Shown in pieces: positions 1-7,184 of a DNA stretch of 64,000 bases; positions within the stretch are counted from its first letter, which is position 1, and each line of letters starts with the position of its first letter. The notes under the pieces were generated by a model. The model was given only the letters and a program-made list of their open reading frames with translations. It was not told the DNA's origin and searched no databases. The stretch is from Ruminococcus sp. (lineage in GTDB: Bacteria > Bacillota > Clostridia > Oscillospirales > Ruminococcaceae), in assembly GCA_017626015.1 (NCBI GenBank), contig JAGAJO010000008.1, forward strand, positions 124,001 to 188,000, in the 5' to 3' direction. A program made the translations under genes and the position numbers.

Positions 1-260
1 ATTATGACGATCACGAGGATCTTACAGAGGATAGCGGCGATTTTTCTCTTGAGGACACGGTAGAGGACAGAGCAATCTTAAGCGCAGTTAAAAAGCTGCC
101 GGGCGTGTACAGGGATATTATAATGATGAAATATTATTACGATCTTACGGTAGACGATATCGTAAAAATGATCGGCATACCTCTGGGTACTGTAAAATAT
201 CGTCTTTCAAAAGCAAGGCAGCTTCTGAGAAAGGAGTTGAAAGGTTGTGAACGACCTTAA
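1..260 (+). CDS. RNA polymerase sigma-70 family (ECF-like) factor, 3' end only
   Basis: This is the C-terminal part of a gene that begins before the window; the frame starts at base 3 and stops at 258-260. The residues read as sigma region 4: a helix around LPGVYRDIIMMKYYYDLT followed by a helix-turn-helix (VDDIVKMIGIPLGTVKYRLSKAR), the part that contacts the -35 element. The next gene starts at 247 inside this one, so the two are translationally coupled, as is usual for an ECF sigma factor and its anti-sigma factor. What it responds to cannot be told from this fragment. Confidence 0.85.
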   Translation, partial: YDDHEDLTEDSGDFSLEDTVEDRAILSAVKKLPGVYRDIIMMKYYYDLTVDDIVKMIGIPLGTVKYRLSKARQLLRKELKGCERP

Positions 261-924
261 AAAACAGCTTAGCGGAATGATCTCCGTTTACTGCGATGAA
301 TTTAAAAGCACGGATATTTCAGGATATGAGGATTTTGAATTTTCAGACGGCTTTGACCGCAGAATGAACAGACTGCTTAAAAGCAGGAAAAAGGTATACT
401 ATCCGCTTATAAAGACTACGGGAAGGAAGATCGCTTCGCTTATTGCAGCGGCTCTGCTTATGGGTGCGGTTACCGTTGCCGCATATGAGCCGGCAAGAAA
501 CGCCGTCAGGGATTTTATAATAAATATCTTCTCGGATCATTCCGTAGTTTTGTATGCAGAGGCGGCTGAGGACGGACAAGCTGCTAAAATAATGCATGAA
601 TACAGCCTCACCGTTCCTGAGGGCTATGTATTTGACGAAAACGAATCGGAAATAACCGAGCATTATATTTATAAGAAATATTATTCTCAGGACGGTACTG
701 GGGTGCTGACATTCTATCAGATAATAGAAAATTCATATAAGGGATATTTTGACAATGAATATACTGTGTTTGAACGCAAGAAGGATAAAAATGGGGAAGA
801 AATAATCGTCAGCAAGGCGGATGACTACATATGCGTTATCTGGCAAGACGATCAGTATGTGTTCGAGCTGAGCGGATCTATGACAGAAAGCGAGATAATG
901 GATATTTATTATTCAGTGGAATAG
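247..924 (+). CDS. Putative membrane-anchored anti-sigma factor (DUF4367-like)
   Basis: A 225-residue protein starting at GTG 247, with the SD supplied by the end of the sigma gene (AAGGAG at 229-234). About 60 polar cytoplasmic residues precede one membrane helix (IASLIAAALLMGAVTVAAY, about 60-78). The outside domain carries the sequence LTVPEGYVFDENE and a closing VFELSGSMTESEIMDIYYSVE, which resembles DUF4367-type domains found on clostridial anti-sigma proteins. The 14-bp overlap with the sigma gene supports a sigma/anti-sigma pair; the anti-sigma role is inferred, not shown. A terminator follows at 934. Confidence 0.7.
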   Translation: MNDLKKQLSGMISVYCDEFKSTDISGYEDFEFSDGFDRRMNRLLKSRKKVYYPLIKTTGRKIASLIAAALLMGAVTVAAYEPARNAVRDFIINIFSDHSVVLYAEAAEDGQAAKIMHEYSLTVPEGYVFDENESEITEHYIYKKYYSQDGTGVLTFYQIIENSYKGYFDNEYTVFERKKDKNGEEIIVSKADDYICVIWQDDQYVFELSGSMTESEIMDIYYSVE

Positions 925-933
925 GCATATGAG

Positions 934-968
934 ATCCGGACTGTAAAATGCAGTCCGGATTTGTTTAT
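934..968 (+). terminator. Rho-independent terminator after the anti-sigma gene
   Basis: Ten-base arms ATCCGGACTG (934-943) and CAGTCCGGAT (951-960) pair perfectly around a 7-base loop and are followed by a T-rich run (TTGTTTATTTT). Confidence 0.85.
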
Positions 969-1084
969 TTTCTACAAAAATCTACATTATCAGACACTTA
1001 AAATTATTTATAGATACAAACTTTAAAAAAATCCCGTCCGAAATTGTCGTTTTAAGGATTATAGTGTAAAGAGGAGGTGTTTTC

Positions 1085-1519
1085 ATGAAAAAATTATTCA
1101 GTATTATGCTGGCAATGGTGGTTACACTGCTTTGCACACTGTCCGTTTCGGCGACCGACATAGGCTGGGGAAATATGGACGATAATATCGGCGGAACAGC
1201 CGAGCCTAACTGGAATTATACCTATTCCGCAAAAGCGATGATAAGCGTCAGCGGAGATGAGGTGACCGGTACGAGTACCGTAGACGGTAATTCAAGCGTT
1301 ACCAAGATCACCATCACCACTGAGCTTCAGCTTAAGGAAGGCAATTCATGGAGGTCGATCGACGGCAGAGGAACAACGGTATTTACTCGTCATGGTTCAT
1401 TTACCCATACCTTCAAAGATGTTTCAGACGGTACATACCGCATCAAAACCATCGGCAGAGTGTATGTAGGCGACAAATATGAGACCGTATACGCATACAG
1501 CACTGAAATGACCGTCTGA
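1085..1519 (+). CDS. Small secreted protein of unknown function
   Basis: A 144-residue protein with a strong SD (GAGGAGGTG, 1072-1080) and a clear signal peptide: MKKLF, then a hydrophobic core, then SVSA at about residue 23 as the likely cleavage site. The mature part (about 120 residues) is Ser/Thr/Gly-rich with alternating hydrophobic residues, so probably a small beta-sandwich. It contains no cysteine, sorting signal or catalytic motif that I recognise. It sits alone between two terminators and is probably exported to the cell surface or medium. Function unknown. Confidence 0.75.
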   Translation: MKKLFSIMLAMVVTLLCTLSVSATDIGWGNMDDNIGGTAEPNWNYTYSAKAMISVSGDEVTGTSTVDGNSSVTKITITTELQLKEGNSWRSIDGRGTTVFTRHGSFTHTFKDVSDGTYRIKTIGRVYVGDKYETVYAYSTEMTV

Positions 1520-1554
1520 CGGCAAAGCTATGCTGAAAGGCAGACAATGAAACA

Positions 1555-1600
1555 AAAACAGGCGTTGATCTTTATGATCGGCGCCTGTTTTCCGTTTTTA
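1555..1600 (+). terminator. Rho-independent terminator after the small secreted protein
   Basis: A long stem: AAAACAGGCGTTGATC (1555-1570) pairs with GATCGGCGCCTGTTT (1576-1590) and runs into TTCCGTTTTT. The small open frame across this stem (1547-1738) is therefore not a gene. Confidence 0.85.
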
Positions 1601-1624
1601 TGGGTTTTGGTCACGGAGATCGAT

Positions 1625-1758
1625 TTTCAGAATACCGAACAAAAACTTTGTATATTTGTTGTTCTTTCCCGCCGAACGGCGTGGAAAGATCAACTCAGGC
1701 TTCTATACTCCGGGCTAAAGTACGACATTTTGTTATGATTAAAATGTTTGATCGTTAA
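1625..1758 (-). repeat. Interspersed AT-rich repeat, family 1, copy A
   Basis: Read on the minus strand, this segment (AACGATCAAACATTTTAATC, then a GTCGTACTTTAGCCCGGAGT-like core and AGAAGCCTGAGTTG) aligns with 41341-41420 over roughly 70 bases with few changes. Weaker copies lie at 35520-35660 and 46520-46610. All copies are intergenic. It fills most of the gap between the terminator at 1555-1600 and the promoter of the CotH gene. Confidence 0.75.
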
Positions 1759-1778
1759 AAGGTTCGGGTCTGAAAAGC

Positions 1779-1807
1779 TTGACAAGGCGTATCAAAATCT
1801 GTATAAT
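1779..1807 (+). promoter_or_regulatory. Sigma-A promoter of the CotH gene
   Basis: TTGACA at 1779-1784, exactly 17 bases, then TATAAT at 1802-1807. The TTG of the -35 box happens to be in frame with the downstream gene, but it cannot be its start codon because it lies upstream of the transcript. Confidence 0.9.
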
Positions 1808-1853
1808 TATTTTGTATGTTCAGAAAATAAGCACTTTTAAGGGGGGATATCCT

Positions 1854-4283
1854 TTGCCGGGATCGTCTGCAAGATCGGTCAAACTGAAAAAATCGGTATC
1901 GGCTGCAATTCTGCTGGCTATGTTCGCCGCAGGAATGATAATCAGCATGATCCTGCTTGATCCTCCCGATATTTATATAAGCGAAATATGCTCCTCCAAC
2001 GGCTCCGTTACAGGGGCGGCTGCCGAGGTCACAGACGCAGAGGGCAGACCATGCGACTGGATAGAGCTTTACAATCCCACGGAAAAGGAAGTGTCGCTTT
2101 CCGGATTTTCTCTTCGGAAAAACGGCGGCGAACAGTTTTTCCTTGGGGATTTTACCGTTGCGCCGGAGGATTATATCATAGTCTACTGTTCAAAATACGG
2201 CTTTTCGGATAACAGCGTTCCCCATGCGGATTTCAGCATACCGAAGGCGGAGGAATGCAGTCTGGAGCTTATATACGGCTATTCGGTATGCTCTAAGACG
2301 GAGGTGCCTAAGCTCAATAAAGGCAACAGCCTGTCGCTGAATGCCGACGGTAGCGCTTATACGTCAGTACCAACTCCGCTGGCGGAGAACTCGTCTGACA
2401 TAATAGGCGAAACTCCCGTTTTCAGCCGTGAAAGCGGCTTTTACGCCGACGGCTTTTCTCTTGAGATCACTGCGGGGGAGGGTCAGACCATATATTACAC
2501 CCTTGACGGTACCGATCCCACAAGCTCGGACAGCAGGATAGAGTATACCGGCAGTATTGAAATTTACGACAGAAAGGGCGAACCTAACCGCCTTTGCGCA
2601 TACGATCCCATGAAGGTGCAGCTTGATTACCGTAAGGGAAAGGTTTTTCTGCCCGAGGACGGAGACGTGGATAAGGGTACTGTCATAAGGGCCTGCGCAC
2701 TGGGCAGAGACGGATACGGAAAGGTCTCCACCGCAGCCTATTTTGTGGGACTTTCCACCGAGGATCACAGCGGTATGCCTGTTGTTTCGGTTGTGACCGA
2801 TCCTGATAACTTTTACGACGAGGAAACGGGGATATACTGTCTGGGAAACGTATACGAGGCGTTCCGTGAGCAGTATCCTAACCATTACTACAACGGCGCG
2901 GTTCCTGCAAACTATAACCAGACGGGCAGGGAATGGGAGCGGGAATGCTATGTAGAATTTTTTGAAAGCGACGGAAGCCTTAAAATGTCTCAGGACGCAG
3001 GAATGAGGATACAGGGGGGCTGGTCAAGGGCGGACTATCAGAAGTCCTTCCGCTTTTACGCAAGAGGCTCTTACGGCAAGGATTCCTTCGACTGCGCATT
3101 CTGGGAGGGACTTACTGATCCTCAGGGAAATCCTGCGGACAGCTTTGATACCTTTGTGCTGAGAAACGGCGGAAACGACTGCAACTACTCAAAATTCAAG
3201 GATATAATGATACAGGATATGGTGAAGGATCGTGATTTTTCCACCCAGACGGGAAGAGCCTGCATACTTTTCATAGACGGCGAATACTGGGGACCTTATA
3301 TTCTCCAGGAGGATTACAGCCCCGAATATTTTGCCCGTCATTACGGCGTTGCTGAAAGCGATGTGGTAATGTATAAAAATGACGAGCTTGACGAGGGCCT
3401 GCCGTCTGATCTGGCGGATTTCAATAAAATGAGGGAATTTATCGCTCTTAACGATATGTCGCTGGAGAAAAACTACCGCAAAGCTTCGGCGATGCTGGAC
3501 ATGGAAAGCTTTGCCGACTACATTGCGGCGGAATGCTATATATACAACGACGACTGGCCGCAGAACAACTACGGCTGCTGGAAGACCTGCACTGTTCAGA
3601 CCTCGAACGTGTATGCGGACGGACGCTGGAGATTTTTCATGTTCGATACCGAGTCCTCCGCTTATCACTACAATATGAAAACAGATGAGGTCGATACCTT
3701 TGCATATCTGGAAAGCAAAAAGGAGACTGTCCTCGGTTCCATGGTGTGGAGTCTGCTTAAAAATGATGACTTCAGACAAATGTTTATCACCGATATTGCG
3801 GATATGGGCAATATCTGCTTTGATCACGCCGTCTATAAGCAGTATCTGGAGAAGTACAGATCGGTATATTACGGCGAAATGGAAAGCTATTTTAAACGCT
3901 TTCCCACATTCCACAGCATAGAGAAATCCACCGATCCCATGCTTGACAGAATGACCTCATTTTTTGCACGGCGTCAGGATAAGGTTCTTTCGCTGCTTGA
4001 AAGGACATATATTTTATCAGAGCGAAGGAATATAAGGATAGAATGCGACAGCGTGGACGGAGGAAGCGTCGCCGTAAACGGCTGCGATGTGGGAAACGGC
4101 TTTTCGGGAACATATTACGACGGCTGTAAACTTATCGTGACCGCACAGCCTGCCGACGGCTATGCGTTCGTCCGATGGGAGGGAAGCTGCGTTACGGAAG
4201 AAAATTCCGAATATCCCGAGCTTAAGGTCAATGTAGACGGAAATATCTCGGTAAAGGCAGTGTTCAGAAAAAGACTGTTGTAA
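1854..4283 (+). CDS. Membrane-anchored CotH kinase-domain protein with LTD and InlB-like domains
   Basis: A protein of 809 residues. I place the start at TTG 1854, just after a strong SD (AAGGGGGG, 1839-1846) and downstream of the perfect promoter at 1779-1807. A single membrane helix near residues 14-35 is followed by a lamin-tail-like domain (IYISEICSSNGS... WIELYNP), a chitobiase-C-like domain (YYTLDGTDPTSS) and a CotH domain. The CotH part has the expected RIQGG, YILQEDY, NDDWPQNN and RWRFFMFDTESS motifs. The end (GGSVAVNG... GYAFVRWEG) is a divergent InlB/Listeria-type repeat. CotH proteins are atypical protein kinases acting outside the cytoplasm, and in ruminococci they are linked to cell-surface or cellulosome proteins. 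No dockerin is present here. Confidence 0.85.
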   Translation: MPGSSARSVKLKKSVSAAILLAMFAAGMIISMILLDPPDIYISEICSSNGSVTGAAAEVTDAEGRPCDWIELYNPTEKEVSLSGFSLRKNGGEQFFLGDFTVAPEDYIIVYCSKYGFSDNSVPHADFSIPKAEECSLELIYGYSVCSKTEVPKLNKGNSLSLNADGSAYTSVPTPLAENSSDIIGETPVFSRESGFYADGFSLEITAGEGQTIYYTLDGTDPTSSDSRIEYTGSIEIYDRKGEPNRLCAYDPMKVQLDYRKGKVFLPEDGDVDKGTVIRACALGRDGYGKVSTAAYFVGLSTEDHSGMPVVSVVTDPDNFYDEETGIYCLGNVYEAFREQYPNHYYNGAVPANYNQTGREWERECYVEFFESDGSLKMSQDAGMRIQGGWSRADYQKSFRFYARGSYGKDSFDCAFWEGLTDPQGNPADSFDTFVLRNGGNDCNYSKFKDIMIQDMVKDRDFSTQTGRACILFIDGEYWGPYILQEDYSPEYFARHYGVAESDVVMYKNDELDEGLPSDLADFNKMREFIALNDMSLEKNYRKASAMLDMESFADYIAAECYIYNDDWPQNNYGCWKTCTVQTSNVYADGRWRFFMFDTESSAYHYNMKTDEVDTFAYLESKKETVLGSMVWSLLKNDDFRQMFITDIADMGNICFDHAVYKQYLEKYRSVYYGEMESYFKRFPTFHSIEKSTDPMLDRMTSFFARRQDKVLSLLERTYILSERRNIRIECDSVDGGSVAVNGCDVGNGFSGTYYDGCKLIVTAQPADGYAFVRWEGSCVTEENSEYPELKVNVDGNISVKAVFRKRLL

Positions 4284-4284
4284 T

Positions 4285-4325
4285 AAATGCAATACCGCAC
4301 ACAATGGTCGTGCGATATTGCATTT
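4285..4325 (+). terminator. Stem-loop after the CotH gene
   Basis: AAATGCAATACCGCAC (4285-4300) pairs with GTGCGATATTGCATTT (4310-4325). The T tail is weak. The AATACCGCACA core resembles the tips of repeat family 2 in this window. Confidence 0.7.
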
Positions 4326-4337
4326 AAAACCGCCTAT

Positions 4338-4365
4338 TGACAATCATGACCTGCTGTGGTAAACT
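4338..4365 (+). promoter_or_regulatory. Promoter of the feo operon
   Basis: TTGACA at 4338-4343 and TAAACT at 4360-4365, 16 bases apart. The SD GGAGGAAAG at 4391-4399 follows and precedes feoA. No obvious Fur-type palindrome is seen. Confidence 0.65.
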
Positions 4366-4403
4366 AATTGTAGATAGTCTATGCTAACCGGAGGAAAGTA
4401 ATT

Positions 4404-4646
4404 ATGACGCTTGATAAACTTAAGATAGGCAATACTGCCGTTATAAGATCCGTAGGCGGAGAGGGCGCACTGCGTCTGAGACTGCTCGATATGGGTCTGA
4501 TACCCAGAACAAAGGTCACTATGAGAAAAATAGCCCCTATGGGGGATCCCATCGAGATAACGGTAAGAGGCTATGAGCTTACGCTGCGTGTAGCAGATGC
4601 GATGAACATTGAGATCGAGCAGATCGGGGAGGATGAGGAGCAATGA
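4404..4646 (+). CDS. feoA: FeoA, ferrous iron transport accessory protein
   Basis: An 80-residue SH3-like protein, the usual size for FeoA. It has the family pattern: LDKLKIGNTAVIRSVGG, then RLRLLDMGLIPRTKVTMRKIAPMGDP and IEITVRGYELTLRVADAMNIEI. FeoA binds the cytoplasmic side of the FeoB Fe(II) permease and is thought to tune its GTPase or assembly. It overlaps feoB by 4 bases (ATGA), so the two are translationally coupled. Confidence 0.95.
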   Translation: MTLDKLKIGNTAVIRSVGGEGALRLRLLDMGLIPRTKVTMRKIAPMGDPIEITVRGYELTLRVADAMNIEIEQIGEDEEQ

Positions 4647-6652
4647 TCTTTGCTTTGGCGGGAAATCAGAACTGCGGCAAAACAACGCTTTTCAATGCGC
4701 TTACAGGCTCCAATCAGCACGTGGGAAATTTTCCGGGAGTTACGGTGGATCAGAAGTCGGGACAGATGAAAGGGGCAAAGGACTGCTTCGTTGTGGATCT
4801 GCCGGGTATTTATTCTCTTAGACCCTACAGTCAGGAGGAGATCGTCACAAGGGATTACATACTGGAGCAGAAGCCCGACTGCATTATAAATATCGTAGAC
4901 GCCACCAATATAGAGAGAAATTTATATCTTACGCTTCAGCTGCTGGAGCTTAGAGTACCGATGGTGCTGGCGCTGAATATGATGGACGAGGTCAGGGCAA
5001 ACGGAGGTACGGTGGATGTGAAAATACTGTCCGCTGCTCTGGGAATACCCGTGGTGCCTATAAGCGCCTCCAAAAGCGAAGGGATCACCGAGCTTACGGA
5101 TAAGGCAGTGGAGACCGCAGCCGCTCGTAGAAAGCCTGCGGTAACGGATTTCTGTGCGGACGATTCGCCCGTACACAGATGTATACACGCCGTAGTCCAT
5201 CTTATTATGGATCATGCAAATAAAATAAATATCCCTCCCCGTTTCTGCGCTATAAAGCTCATAGAGGGCGACAGCGAAATGGCGGAGCGTCTGGCTCTTG
5301 ACGAAAACGAAAAGGAGCTGCTTGAACACTGCATAGTGGAAATGGAGGCTGAAAGCCGCTACGACCGCAACGAGGCACTGGCTGATATGCGGTACGCCTT
5401 TATTGAAAGGTCGGTAGAGCTTTCCGTTGTAAAGTGTCATGAGAGCAGGGAGCATATACGGAGCGTGAAGATCGACAAAGTTCTTACGGGAAAATATACC
5501 GCTATCCCTCTTTTTATCCTTATAATGCTGACGGTGTTTTTCCTCACCTTCAACGTTATAGGCTCGGCGCTGTCAGATATGCTTTCACTGGGAATAGACA
5601 AGCTTACAGGTCTTGCTGACAAGGGACTGACCGCTTACGGTATAAATCCGATAGTACACAGTCTGGTCATTGACGGCGTTTTTGCAGGCGTAGGAAGCGT
5701 GCTGAGCTTTCTGCCTATAATAGTCACGCTGTTTTTCTTCCTTTCTATACTGGAGGACACCGGCTATATGGCGAGGGTCGCCTTTGTGATGGATAAGCTG
5801 CTGAGAAAGATAGGTCTTTCGGGACGAAGCTTTGTGCCTATGCTTATAGGCTTCGGCTGTTCGGTGCCTGCGATTATGGCGACAAGAACGCTGGTATCGG
5901 ACAGGGACAGGAAAATGACCATACTGCTGACTCCCTATATGAGCTGCTCGGCAAAGATACCTATTTACGCTGTTTTCTGTGCGGCATTCTTTAAAAAATA
6001 CCAGGCGCTGGTGATGATAGGTCTTTATCTTACGGGAATGCTCCTTGCAGTGGCAGTGGCACTGATATTCAAGAACACGCTTTTTAAGGGCAAGCCTGTG
6101 CCTTTTGTTATGGAGCTGCCCAATTATCGCCTGCCTACGGCGAAAAACGTTGCAAATCTGTTGTGGGACAAGGCTAAGGATTTTATCCAGCGGGCATTTA
6201 CGGTAATATTTGCGGCGACTATAATCATATGGTTCTTACAGAATTTTGATACGAGACTTAATCCTGTTGCAGATTCCTCAGACAGCCTTCTTGCGATCAT
6301 CGGACAGTTCATAGCTCCGATATTTACACCTCTCGGCTTTGGTGACTGGAGAGTCGTGACCTCGCTTATTTCGGGATTTTCCGCAAAGGAAGCCGTAGTA
6401 AGCACAATGAGCGTTCTTCTCGGAACAAGTATGGCAAATCTCGGTTCTGCCCTTTCGGGAGTTTTCAGTACCCTGTCAGCGGTAAGCTTTCTTATTTTCA
6501 CCCTTTTGTATACGCCCTGCGTTGCCGCCGTTGCTGCCATACGCAGAGAGCTGAGATCGGGACTTATGACTGTAGGCGTGGTAATTTTGCAGTGTGCTGT
6601 AGCATGGCTGTGCGGTTTAGCGGTTTATCAGATCGGAGTGTTGCTGCTGTGA
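4643..6652 (+). CDS. feoB: FeoB, GTP-driven ferrous iron permease
   Basis: A 669-residue, full-length FeoB. The N-terminal G domain has G1 GNQNCGKTT (residues 6-14), a G3 DLPGIYS, G4 NMMD and a switch region GNFPGVTV. A helical spacer leads into about eight membrane helices from residue 280 onward. These contain the two Gate-like repeats with the conserved LSGRSFVPMLIGFGCSVPAIM and FSAKEAVVSTMSVL motifs. It imports Fe(II) under anoxic conditions. It is the main gene of the feoA-feoB-Cys-rich operon. Confidence 0.97.
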   Translation: MIFALAGNQNCGKTTLFNALTGSNQHVGNFPGVTVDQKSGQMKGAKDCFVVDLPGIYSLRPYSQEEIVTRDYILEQKPDCIINIVDATNIERNLYLTLQLLELRVPMVLALNMMDEVRANGGTVDVKILSAALGIPVVPISASKSEGITELTDKAVETAAARRKPAVTDFCADDSPVHRCIHAVVHLIMDHANKINIPPRFCAIKLIEGDSEMAERLALDENEKELLEHCIVEMEAESRYDRNEALADMRYAFIERSVELSVVKCHESREHIRSVKIDKVLTGKYTAIPLFILIMLTVFFLTFNVIGSALSDMLSLGIDKLTGLADKGLTAYGINPIVHSLVIDGVFAGVGSVLSFLPIIVTLFFFLSILEDTGYMARVAFVMDKLLRKIGLSGRSFVPMLIGFGCSVPAIMATRTLVSDRDRKMTILLTPYMSCSAKIPIYAVFCAAFFKKYQALVMIGLYLTGMLLAVAVALIFKNTLFKGKPVPFVMELPNYRLPTAKNVANLLWDKAKDFIQRAFTVIFAATIIIWFLQNFDTRLNPVADSSDSLLAIIGQFIAPIFTPLGFGDWRVVTSLISGFSAKEAVVSTMSVLLGTSMANLGSALSGVFSTLSAVSFLIFTLLYTPCVAAVAAIRRELRSGLMTVGVVILQCAVAWLCGLAVYQIGVLLL

Positions 6653-6807
6653 ATATATTTGATTGGATAATTATAGGAGTATTGCTGCTTTGGGGATATC
6701 TTGCAGCAAGAAGTATAAAAAAACAGCGCAGCTGCGGAAAATGTTGCGGCTGTTCCGGCTGCTGCCCGGACAGGGAATGTCCTGACAAGTCGGTAGAACG
6801 AAATTAA
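6649..6807 (+). CDS. FeoB-associated Cys-rich membrane protein
   Basis: A 52-residue protein starting at GTG 6649, overlapping the feoB stop by 4 bases (GTGA). It has one membrane helix (WIIIGVLLLWGYLAAR) followed by a short basic stretch and a Cys cluster (SCGKCCGCSGCCPDREC) with seven cysteines. This matches the small FeoB-associated Cys-rich proteins found behind feoB in Firmicutes. The cysteines may bind iron near the FeoB pore; this is an inference from position and composition. Confidence 0.85.
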   Translation: MNIFDWIIIGVLLLWGYLAARSIKKQRSCGKCCGCSGCCPDRECPDKSVERN

Positions 6808-6825
6808 AAAATCTGTTAAAAGTGC

Positions 6826-6854
6826 TTGACAACCAATTGAAATTGCATTATAAT
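6826..6854 (+). promoter_or_regulatory. Promoter of the alaS T-box transcript
   Basis: TTGACA at 6826-6831, 17 bases, TATAAT at 6849-6854. The leader begins just downstream. Confidence 0.9.
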
Positions 6855-6874
6855 ATTCATATATGTAAATGCTG

Positions 6875-7090
6875 TGACGGAATTATCCGATCCCGATCCG
6901 GTGCAGAGAGGGGACGTGCGGTGAAAGTCCCTGCGGAACGGTCGGTGGCTAACCTGAGCGGCGCTGCGAAAGCTGCGACGTATCGCCTGCGTTAAAGGTG
7001 TCGAGCGGCGGAGGGTCTTCTCCGCAATTTGGGTGGTAACACGGAGTCTGCGGCTTCGTCCCATTTTTGTGGGGCGGAGCCTTTTTTGTT
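6875..7090 (+). promoter_or_regulatory. T-box riboswitch controlling alaS
   Basis: About 215 bases of structured leader. A Stem I with the AGAGAGGGGA-type bulge region starts near 6905, a T-box antiterminator segment GGGTGGTAACACGG lies at 7031-7044, and a terminator follows at 7052-7087. T-boxes sense uncharged tRNA and permit read-through. The GCT at 6948-6950 (an Ala codon, in GGTGGCTAACC) is my candidate for the specifier, consistent with the alaS gene downstream, but its place in the loop was not folded computationally. Confidence 0.88.
7052..7087 (+). terminator. T-box regulated terminator of alaS leader
   Basis: GGCTTCGTCCC (7052-7062) pairs, with G-U pairs, to GGGGCGGAGCC (7071-7081), followed by six T. 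It competes with the antiterminator that contains the tRNA acceptor-end binding sequence. Confidence 0.88.
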
Positions 7091-7127
7091 GTCTGTATGT
7101 CACCTCCAAAAACCGCTTGGTACCTAA

Positions 7128-7172
7128 TATGACTGCATATTTTCCGCCATGCTGCACAGAAATTTTTTGAAA
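7128..7172 (+). repeat. Fragment of repeat family 2 between T-box and alaS
   Basis: ACTGCATATTTTCCGCCATG and CTGCACAGAAATT here match CGCTGCATATCTTTCCGTCA and TTGCACAGAAATT inside the full element at 58626-58820. The fragment lies between the regulated terminator and the start codon, and it supplies an in-frame upstream ATG (7149) that is best ignored. Confidence 0.65.
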
Positions 7173-7184
7173 GGATTGTTATAT

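Noticed and set aside
1547..1738. Small open frame after the secreted protein gene
   Set aside because: It runs through a strong terminator stem (1555-1591) and the family 1 repeat, and has no SD.
6875..7090. Other riboswitch class for the alaS leader
   Set aside because: The antiterminator with GGTGG, the regulated terminator and the downstream alaS fit a T-box; no other class explains all three.
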